NCBI GenBank assembly: GCA_002407865.1
Contig: DHPI01000051.1
Location: forward strand, 19,492 to 35,634
Direction: 5' to 3'
Source of the DNA: Spirochaetia bacterium UBA5368
GTDB taxonomy: Bacteria > Spirochaetota > UBA4802 > UBA5368
DNA: 16,143 nucleotides
Made by a program: the position numbers and the translations under genes
Part shown: positions 7,102 to 13,261 of the stretch, in pieces
How positions within the stretch are numbered: position 1 is the stretch's first letter
Layout of the letters: each line of letters starts with the position of its first letter
Notes under the pieces: generated by a model
What the model was told of the DNA's origin: nothing
The model's input: only the letters and a program-made list of their open reading frames with translations
The model's database searches: none

Positions 7102-7914
7102 TCAACACGCCCTGCCCCGCCAGGTATCGTTGCATGTCGCCATGCCGAGTTTCTCGTTAAGCCAGTCCATGGCCTTTATAGGCAGCAGCAGTTTCATCAA
7201 CGGCGTCACGAATTTTACCGATACGTTTGGAACGGCAACCATCGCCCTGTTCTTTTTTATCGCATCGATGACCCTGATGTTCACATCGGCCGCTGAAAGC
7301 ATCTTCGTGCCGGCCACCATTTTCGATCCATCAAACATGCCCGTATTCACGGTATTGGGACACACGCAGGTAACGCCGATATTCAGACGGTGCTTGCGCA
7401 TCTCCTGCCTAAGGGCGTCGGAAAAACCCACAACGCCGAATTTGCTGGCACAGTAAGCGGAAAGATTCGGTATCGCGAGGATACCACCCGCCGACGCGAA
7501 ATTCACGATATGTCCCTTTTTCTTACGAATCATTCCCGGAAGAAATGCCTTGCTCATCCAGAACTGCGCAGTGAGATTTACATTGATCATGAGCTCGATG
7601 TCCCTGTCGTCAAGATCGACAAGCTCCTTTGCCCGTACAATACCGGCGTTGTTAATTAGTATCTCGACAATGCCCATTTCTTTCGAAACTTTTTCCGCAA
7701 GTTGATACACGGCCTTCCTGTCAGAAACATCGCATATGTACTGCGCGCACCGCCCCTTTTTCTCCAGTTCTTTGTACGTTTTCGCCAACTCATTCGCATT
7801 CACATCGACCAGCGCCACGCTGCATCCCTCATTGATCAGCCTCTCCGAAAGGTCTTTCCCCATACCCAGGGCCGCGCCCGTGACAAGGGCGTTTTTACCC
7901 TTTAAATCTTTCAT
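7102..7914 (-). CDS. Short-chain dehydrogenase/reductase (classical SDR)
   Basis: A 270-residue NAD(P)-dependent oxidoreductase of the classical SDR family. The Rossmann motif TGAALGMG (12-19), NNAG (88-91), catalytic Ser141 in NFASAGG, and YCASK with Tyr154 and Lys158 are all present. Asp37 after beta-2 (VALVDVN) favours NAD(H) over NADP(H). The C-terminal extension (KLLLPIKAMDWLNEKLG and on) resembles SDRs acting on retinol-, steroid- or fatty-type substrates, but the substrate is not known. The frame is open from 7944, but the ATG at 7914 is chosen because GGGAGG (7926-7921) lies six bases upstream and the Rossmann motif then begins at the usual distance. It starts 39 bases after the marR stop and is followed after 26 bases by the membrane-anchored protein, so the three are probably co-transcribed. 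Confidence 0.93.
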   Translation of the reverse strand: MKDLKGKNALVTGAALGMGKDLSERLINEGCSVALVDVNANELAKTYKELEKKGRCAQYICDVSDRKAVYQLAEKVSKEMGIVEILINNAGIVRAKELVDLDDRDIELMINVNLTAQFWMSKAFLPGMIRKKKGHIVNFASAGGILAIPNLSAYCASKFGVVGFSDALRQEMRKHRLNIGVTCVCPNTVNTGMFDGSKMVAGTKMLSAADVNIRVIDAIKKNRAMVAVPNVSVKFVTPLMKLLLPIKAMDWLNEKLGMATCNDTWRGRAC

Positions 7915-7953
7915 TCCGCGCCTCCCATGATTATGTATTATCACTACCGTGTG

Positions 7954-8391
7954 CTATTGTGTTTTCAGAATCGCCGAAAGCGATTTCGCCGTCGACACAA
8001 ACGATTCAACATCGCGCGCGCCGAATCCTTCAAGATTTTTCGATATTATTTCGAATGTGTGCTTTTCAACCGCGCGCACGGCATGCTCGCCGTTTTTATG
8101 TAACGATACAAACACCACACGCCTGTCGTCGCCGCCCTTTTCCCTATTCAGCAGCCGCATCTTCTCAAGGCGCCCCACGAGGCGCGTCGCCGTGCTCACG
8201 GGTATTTTCATCCGTGACGCTATCTCGCTCATGCGTAACGGCGATTTTCTCCGAAGAAACTGCAACAGGTATATTTCGTCGTACGAAAGCTCAAACCGCT
8301 CGATTTTACTCCTCTCGAAATTAAAAATCGCTTCCAGCGCATTGAAAAGTATTTCATCGAGCTCATCTTTCCGCACCGGCAAATCGGCCAT
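7954..8391 (-). CDS. MarR-family winged-helix transcriptional regulator
   Basis: A 145-residue dimeric DNA-binding regulator, usually a ligand-released repressor. The N-terminal helix (8-32) belongs to the dimerisation region. The helix-turn-helix spans about 52-80 (LRMSEIASRMKIPVSTATRL and on), and the wing carries the DDRR signature (88-91) followed by VVFVSL. GAGGA lies four bases before the ATG at 8391. It is first in a minus-strand operon with an SDR and a membrane-anchored protein. The AT-rich upstream stretch 8400-8460 could hold its promoter and an autoregulatory site. Ligand and targets are not visible; by position it likely controls its own operon and perhaps the oxidoreductase gene. 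Confidence 0.92.
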   Translation of the reverse strand: MADLPVRKDELDEILFNALEAIFNFERSKIERFELSYDEIYLLQFLRRKSPLRMSEIASRMKIPVSTATRLVGRLEKMRLLNREKGGDDRRVVFVSLHKNGEHAVRAVEKHTFEIISKNLEGFGARDVESFVSTAKSLSAILKTQ

Positions 8392-8400
8392 GGCTTCCTC

Positions 8401-8460
8401 GTGGACATGATTTTATATATGTTTACAAATTTATTTTCATATTGCAAGTATTATTTTGCT
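8401..8460 (-). promoter_or_regulatory. AT-rich promoter/operator region of the marR operon
   Basis: On the minus strand, TTGCAA is followed 16 bases later by TAAACA, a modest promoter candidate. ATATG and CATAT flank the region as short inverted arms. ATGAAAATAAATT (8440-8428) resembles half of the inverted repeat over the oxidoreductase -10. The remaining bases up to the helicase stop at 8551 hold no clear terminator: only a 5-bp ACACG/CGTGT stem was seen. Confidence 0.35.
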
Positions 8461-8550
8461 TTTTCTTTCCTCCGGCTCGGCACATGCGACGTCCGGCCAC
8501 GGAAACACGATGACATTGAGCGTGTCTGCGGATTCGCCCGGCAGGGCTGA

Positions 8551-10500
8551 TTACGAGGATGGATATGCGGCCTGCAGTTCCTCAAACGAATAGACGCGGC
8601 GGCACTCGGGCAACGACTGAAGAAATACGCGGCCGTACGACTTCGTGACGATCCTTGAGTCGAGCACCGCGACAATCCCCCTGTCGTTTTTTCCGCGGAT
8701 CAGCCGCCCGAATCCCTGCCTGAAACGAATCACCGCGGACGGCACCTGGTAGCCGTAAAATGAATTGACACCCTGCGCCTCCAGGCGCTCCATCCTTGCC
8801 TCGACGGGCGGCCTGTCGGGCACGCTGAATGGAAGCCGCATTATGATAACGCCCCTGAGCAGGTCGCCTGGCAGGTCAATGCCCTGCCAGAAAGAATGGG
8901 TCCCCATCAGCACGGCGTCATCATGCTGAAGATATCGGTCCATCGCCTCTGCCGCGGGGAAGTCGCCCTGCGAATAGACGGAATATCCGATCAATGGCGC
9001 AAGGCGGTCTTTTACATCATCCATCATCCTGTACGATGTAAACAGCAGAAGGCAGCCTCCCTTAAGGTGTTCGATAATTTTCGCAGAGATGGCTGCCGAC
9101 TTTTCGGCGAAAGACGCGCCATCCGGGCGGTCGGCGTCTTTCGCGATCATAAGCACTACCTGGTTTTTATAATCGAACGGCGATTGCAGATACAGCGTTT
9201 TGTATCGCGTCGCGCCAAGCCGGCGCGCCATGTACGAAAAATCACCGCCGACCGCGAGGGTAGCCGACACGAAAAATGCGCTCTCGTACGCGTCGAAGAT
9301 ATCGCGCTGGAGGCGTTCGGCAACATCAACGGGCTGCCCTATGACGGTGATATCGCCGAGCAGCGCATCCTCGCTTTTTTCCATCCAGTACACGTACTCA
9401 TCAGACTCGTGATATACGGCCGAGCCCAGATTCTGAATACAGGTATAGAGGCGGTTGCGCGCGATCTCATACTCGAGCTGCATGGTATCATCCTCGAACG
9501 CCTCTTCCATTTCGACGGCTATCCCATGCAATTTTTTCAGGGCATTGACAAACGCGGGCCCTTTTTTCAAAGGCTCGCGCAATCGTACTGAATTCTTGTC
9601 CGGCGGGAAGAACCCCCGCATATCCTCGAAAAAAGCATCCATTTCTTTCGATATCGCCGTAATCGTTGAAACGGCCTTTTTCCTGATCGCGACATCAGGG
9701 ACGGCCTGAACAATAGTATTTCTCCGGTTTTTCTTGTAAAACCTTCCAATTAGCTCGTCAATATCGCCGCGGCTGACCGAAAATCCAAGCTGATCGGCGG
9801 CTATTTCCTCGATAGAATGCGCTTCGTCGAAAACGATATTATCAACCGCCGGCAGATACGTTTTCCCCGCGGCCACATCCGCGAAAAACAGGTAGTGATT
9901 GAGCACAAGCAGATCGGATCGGGCCCATTCCCGCCGCGCCAGTTGAAAAATACATTTCGTAAAAAACGGGCAATTATATCCACTGCAGGTCTCGCCGTCG
10001 CGTGAAACCTCATCCCACAACCGCGATGGAACCCTCACGTCAAAACGCGTGAAAATTTTTCCGGCGGCAAAACGGCCCCGTATATCTTCGACAAGGCCGG
10101 CATCCGACTTCTGAAAGTTTCCCTTGCTTAAAAGCACTTCGAAGCGCCGCCTGCACGGATAATTCGAGCTTCCCAGACAGAGTGAATATGAAAAAGACCT
10201 GCCGAGATATTTTTCCACGACCCGCCGCGCAAGCGGAAGGTCCTTGTCGACAAGCTGTTTTTGCAGGGCTTTTGTCTCCGTGCTTATCGCGAGTTTTTTC
10301 CCGTTATCGAGGCAGTAGCACATCGCGGGGATGATATAGGCAAGCGTTTTCCCCACGCCGGTACCCGCTTCGATGAGGCCGTTCTGCCTGTCGCAGAGCG
10401 ACTCGAGGATAAAATCAGACATCAGTATCTGCTCTTTCCTCAGTTCAAAGCGTTCGTGGAAACCGGCAAGAATGCCGCCCTCGCTAAATATATCCTTCAT
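8551..10500 (-). CDS. DinG/YoaA-type iron-sulfur DNA helicase (XPD-like, superfamily 2)
   Basis: A 649-residue 5'-3' helicase of the DinG/YoaA/XPD group, which unwinds damaged, R-loop or G-quadruplex DNA. Motifs: FELRKEQ (18-24), Walker A EAGTGVGKT (44-52), DEAH (225-228), SATL (412-415), THSFWQGIDLPG (534-545) and RQGFGRLIR (594-602). Four cysteines, C116, C172, C177 and C183, match the cluster ligands of E. coli DinG, including the x4/x5 spacing of the last three. There is no N-terminal exonuclease domain, unlike Bacillus DinG. The ATG at 10500 is the only plausible start before an in-frame stop, yet no Shine-Dalgarno sequence is visible; AAGGAT lies inside the coding region instead. Upstream is the DUF4389 gene with a double hairpin between, so it may have its own promoter. 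E. coli DinG is SOS-induced; no LexA-type site was recognised here. Confidence 0.93.
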   Translation of the reverse strand: MKDIFSEGGILAGFHERFELRKEQILMSDFILESLCDRQNGLIEAGTGVGKTLAYIIPAMCYCLDNGKKLAISTETKALQKQLVDKDLPLARRVVEKYLGRSFSYSLCLGSSNYPCRRRFEVLLSKGNFQKSDAGLVEDIRGRFAAGKIFTRFDVRVPSRLWDEVSRDGETCSGYNCPFFTKCIFQLARREWARSDLLVLNHYLFFADVAAGKTYLPAVDNIVFDEAHSIEEIAADQLGFSVSRGDIDELIGRFYKKNRRNTIVQAVPDVAIRKKAVSTITAISKEMDAFFEDMRGFFPPDKNSVRLREPLKKGPAFVNALKKLHGIAVEMEEAFEDDTMQLEYEIARNRLYTCIQNLGSAVYHESDEYVYWMEKSEDALLGDITVIGQPVDVAERLQRDIFDAYESAFFVSATLAVGGDFSYMARRLGATRYKTLYLQSPFDYKNQVVLMIAKDADRPDGASFAEKSAAISAKIIEHLKGGCLLLFTSYRMMDDVKDRLAPLIGYSVYSQGDFPAAEAMDRYLQHDDAVLMGTHSFWQGIDLPGDLLRGVIIMRLPFSVPDRPPVEARMERLEAQGVNSFYGYQVPSAVIRFRQGFGRLIRGKNDRGIVAVLDSRIVTKSYGRVFLQSLPECRRVYSFEELQAAYPSS

Positions 10501-10537
10501 AGGTATGCTGATTTTTCGATATAACTATGATAAATAT

Positions 10538-10577
10538 GCGGGAGAAACCCGCGCATGCGGCGTCGCGGCCGCATGCG
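10538..10577 (-). terminator. Double hairpin after the zinc-ribbon/DUF4389 gene
   Basis: Directly after the stop at 10579, CGCATGCGGC (10552-10561) pairs perfectly with GCCGCATGCG (10568-10577) around a 6-base loop. A second stem, GCGGG/CCCGC (10538-10542 and 10548-10552), follows on the minus strand. The two share base 10552, so they may compete. There is no long T tract, only ATATTTAT, so termination may be partial and allow read-through into the helicase gene. Confidence 0.55.
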
Positions 10578-10578
10578 G

Positions 10579-12651
10579 TTACTCAAATCTGAATGACGGA
10601 TATCTATCGACAAGCCCGATAAGAAACGCATACACGCCGGCAGCATACCTGTAATACCGTACCATGAAATCGAACAGAAGCCCCGGCCATTTTTTCAACA
10701 ACAGAATCGACAGAAACCCGATGAAGCAGAAAAGCAGTGCACCGAGCGACAGTATCGTCAGCATCATAAGATGCGGCAGCGCAACAAGCAGAATGCCCAC
10801 ACACGACACGCGCAGAAACGCAAGCACCCTCGAATAGCGAACGGGATATATTACATTCATCTGCAACGCATAATCGATATTTTTTCCGCCGGCGTACATG
10901 GGCGTATCCTCGACAACATCGACCGCACATGCGCTCAGGGACATGCAATACCGCAGGGTTTTCTCTTGAATCGCGGTAAAATCATCCTCTGACCTGCCCG
11001 TTGTCAGCACAAGCAGCCAGTTGATATATCCGACAATGGCCGAAAGAAAGATATAAATCATCGAAACGACATAATGCGGCAGCAGCCGTATCGGATAGAT
11101 AAAGAACAATCTGAGCAAGGCCCCCAGCCTTGAAAACCCCAGAGAATAATCGATCGAGAAATTGACGCATCCACCCGGCACTACATCGCCCGGCTTCTCA
11201 TACCCGGCTTCAAGCTCGGTCTGATAACGGGAAAACTCCCGACGCGTTTCAATGTCAAGATAATCCTCATCTTCCGTCACGGCGGCACCCTTCGGCGCCC
11301 CCGCAGCAACCGGTTCGATTGCTTCATCAAACGCTGCTTCCTTCTGAAAACGGTCGATGTCGATTTCGGGCAATCTCTCCGGAGGGATTTCTTCTATCAG
11401 CAGCTTGTCGTCGGCTTCAACGCCTTTCGACAGATCATCAACACTGAGAGTTGGGTCGATTTCCTTGAGGTTCAGCTTGATATCTTCATCGGCAAGAGAA
11501 TCCTCTATAAAACCGGCCGCATCATCAGCCGCCACGTTTTCCGCGCCAAGCTCATCAATGCTCAGTCCTGTATCATCGAGGGTTATGCGCTCATCCTCAT
11601 CCATCGAAACGCCCTTTTTCAACTCCTCAACTTCATCGAGCGTTATATCGAGCGAATCAAGATCGATTGTCGTATCAAAATCATCATCAACATGCTTCTT
11701 CGCCGGTCTGTCAGACTCGGCGGCAAAGAGATCTTCCAACTCGGCAGGGAGGACATCTTCGTCCGGCTGCACATGTACTTTCTGGCTCTCTTTTTCATCC
11801 AGCTCAATATCCAGCGAATCGAGGTCTATCGTGATGCTTTCGTCGATATCCGATGGTTCTGATTCCCTCGAAAATATTTCGTCGGTTCTAATCTCATCAT
11901 CAAGGCTTATCTCCTCGGAAAGCACAAGCGGCTCTTCCTCAATATTCCGCACGGCCTTCCGATCCTTCCGTACGGGCGCCGCGTCATCCCCGATGATCTC
12001 GTTGAAATCGATATCCTCCTCCAGCGGGCTGAACTCATCCGCGTCACGGGACGCCTTCCCGGCCGCCACCGTCGCGTCTTCCTCAAAAAAACTCATCTCA
12101 TTATACTCGCCCGACGATTTCTTTCGCGCGGCAGCAGGCTTCCTCTCTCTCGCATCGACATCAAGACCCGCCCCGAAATCTTCCATATTAAGAGACTCAT
12201 CGTCGAAAATAACTTCTTCCGCGGGGGCCGTGATTTTCTCCTCACCCGCATCGAAGATATCGCTTTCCATGCCGGTATCCGCGTCGACCGCTTTTCCCGC
12301 ATGGCTTTTTTTCGCTGCGACATCATCCGGCGCGACAAGCACGTCAAGATCCGCCATTGCGGAGGCCAGCTCGTCATCAGTGGGTATTTCGATATCATCA
12401 GCGCCTATCGCGGACTCACGCGATAGCGCGGCGTCTTCGCCAAGTGATTCCCCGGAACCGCCGGGAAGCGTATCGTCAAACGAATACTTTTCGTCAAGCG
12501 TCAGGTCCATATCTTCAGGCTGCGCTTTCATCCGGTTGTCAATGACCACATTCTGGCCACACTTGGGACATGTAAATCCGAAGCGCTTGTTTTCTATTTT
12601 ACCGTCATCAACCGCATAGGCCGCATCACAATGTGTGCATCGAACTATCAT
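10579..12651 (-). CDS. Zinc-ribbon, acidic-linker, tandem DUF4389 membrane protein
   Basis: A 690-residue protein with three parts. Residues 1-40 are an MJ0042-type zinc ribbon with ligands C5, C8, C28 and C31. Residues 41-470 are very rich in Asp and Glu, with sparse hydrophobics, and should be disordered. They contain repeated units of the form TIDLDSLDIxLDE at 274-286 and 328-340, plus weaker copies such as ITLDDTGLSIDEL (356-368). Residues 496-690 hold two DUF4389-like modules, each with a hydrophobic hairpin (about 525-549 and 615-652). The first ends in TTGR and VEDTP. The second has the full family pattern YPVRYSRVLAFLR, PHL, WPGLLFDF and YPSF. The ribosome-binding site AGGAGAG precedes ATG 12651. 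It lies 17 bases after a DUF4234-like membrane gene, clearly an operon. Function is unknown; the ribbon and acidic tether suggest a membrane-anchored binding or scaffolding role. Confidence 0.9.
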   Translation of the reverse strand: MIVRCTHCDAAYAVDDGKIENKRFGFTCPKCGQNVVIDNRMKAQPEDMDLTLDEKYSFDDTLPGGSGESLGEDAALSRESAIGADDIEIPTDDELASAMADLDVLVAPDDVAAKKSHAGKAVDADTGMESDIFDAGEEKITAPAEEVIFDDESLNMEDFGAGLDVDARERKPAAARKKSSGEYNEMSFFEEDATVAAGKASRDADEFSPLEEDIDFNEIIGDDAAPVRKDRKAVRNIEEEPLVLSEEISLDDEIRTDEIFSRESEPSDIDESITIDLDSLDIELDEKESQKVHVQPDEDVLPAELEDLFAAESDRPAKKHVDDDFDTTIDLDSLDITLDEVEELKKGVSMDEDERITLDDTGLSIDELGAENVAADDAAGFIEDSLADEDIKLNLKEIDPTLSVDDLSKGVEADDKLLIEEIPPERLPEIDIDRFQKEAAFDEAIEPVAAGAPKGAAVTEDEDYLDIETRREFSRYQTELEAGYEKPGDVVPGGCVNFSIDYSLGFSRLGALLRLFFIYPIRLLPHYVVSMIYIFLSAIVGYINWLLVLTTGRSEDDFTAIQEKTLRYCMSLSACAVDVVEDTPMYAGGKNIDYALQMNVIYPVRYSRVLAFLRVSCVGILLVALPHLMMLTILSLGALLFCFIGFLSILLLKKWPGLLFDFMVRYYRYAAGVYAFLIGLVDRYPSFRFE

Positions 12652-12668
12652 CGCTCTCTCCTGATCTC

Positions 12669-12977
12669 TTATCTGCCAGGATAGTATTTCTCATTCACGT
12701 TGTGCTGCACAATCAGGAACGCAATTGGAAGAAATACTATCATATACCATGGCAGATGACGTCCGTTAAGCTCTTCGGATTTTTGCATATATTTACAATT
12801 AATGTACAGTATCCACATACCGCCCGTAAAAACGGCCAGCACAATGTTCGACACCGGATTGTCATTGAATATCTTACTGACCCTCGCAAGCCACCAGAAA
12901 TAATATAATCCTGCCGTCAGTATCACCAGTAAAAAAAGCACTACAAGATTGTTTTCCGGGCCATCCTTTACTTTCAT
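12669..12977 (-). CDS. Small DUF4234-like integral membrane protein
   Basis: A 102-residue protein with three hydrophobic segments at about 11-33, 43-60 and 76-92. LTAGLYYFWWLARVSKIFND (20-39) resembles the TxGxYxxxW pattern of DUF4234 proteins, which have no defined biochemical role. The middle carries the polar segment KYMQKSEELNGR, and the C-terminus ends in QHNVNEKYYPGR. GGGGAAG a few bases upstream serves as the ribosome-binding site. It is first in the operon, 17 bases ahead of the zinc-ribbon/DUF4389 gene, and has a good promoter. Co-expression suggests the two membrane proteins act together, but nothing shows how. Confidence 0.82.
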   Translation of the reverse strand: MKVKDGPENNLVVLFLLVILTAGLYYFWWLARVSKIFNDNPVSNIVLAVFTGGMWILYINCKYMQKSEELNGRHLPWYMIVFLPIAFLIVQHNVNEKYYPGR

Positions 12978-13025
12978 GCACTTCCCCGTCGCAGTTTGGT
13001 ATTTACGCGCGAATGCGCCAGAACT

Positions 13026-13053
13026 AATATACTAAATTACGAAAATAATTCAA
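13026..13053 (-). promoter_or_regulatory. Sigma-70-type promoter of the DUF4234-DUF4389 operon
   Basis: On the minus strand, TTGAAT (13053-13048) and TATATT (13031-13026) lie 16 bases apart, with five of six consensus matches in the -10. The expected start near 13019 gives a leader of about 42 bases before ATG 12977. It faces away from the large plus-strand gene at 13262, so 12978-13261 is a divergent promoter region. Confidence 0.55.
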
Positions 13054-13114
13054 AAACTGCAATCATAATAATTAGCCCAAATGCGGGCAAGTGGAATCTT
13101 CCATATTAATTTAA

Positions 13115-13177
13115 CGGAATATCCGACAAAATATCTTACACTTTTTTATATTCCGGGCAGAATACGTTACACGCCCG
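13115..13177 (+). promoter_or_regulatory. Inverted repeats and weak promoter upstream of the large membrane gene
   Basis: CGGAATAT (13115-13122) and ATATTCCG (13148-13155) are perfect 8-base inverted arms 25 bases apart. Between and beyond them lie TTACAC (13136-13141) and AGAATA (13159-13164) at 17-base spacing, a weak plus-strand promoter. CGGGC (13154-13158) and GCCCG (13173-13177) could form a small leader hairpin. No strong promoter for the gene at 13262 was found in the rest of 13054-13261. Confidence 0.3.
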
Positions 13178-13261
13178 TCACAATGAAAAAGTTCTTGTAT
13201 TTTTGGTTTTGCTTTCATACATACTCAGTGGAAAAACTGATCTACGCTGGAGCACTTTCCC

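Noticed and set aside
8461..8550. Search for a terminator after the DinG-like helicase
   Set aside because: Only a 5-bp ACACG/CGTGT stem with a large loop was seen, which is too weak to annotate.
8896..9591. Open frame of 231 codons antisense to the DinG-like helicase
   Set aside because: The helicase on the minus strand is complete with motifs and cluster cysteines; the antisense frame has no recognisable features.
11357..12619. Long open frame of 420 codons antisense to the zinc-ribbon/DUF4389 gene, rich in serine
   Set aside because: It mirrors the Asp/Glu-rich linker: GAT and GAC codons read as ATC and GTC, and few antisense stops arise. It has no domain pattern and no ribosome-binding site of note.
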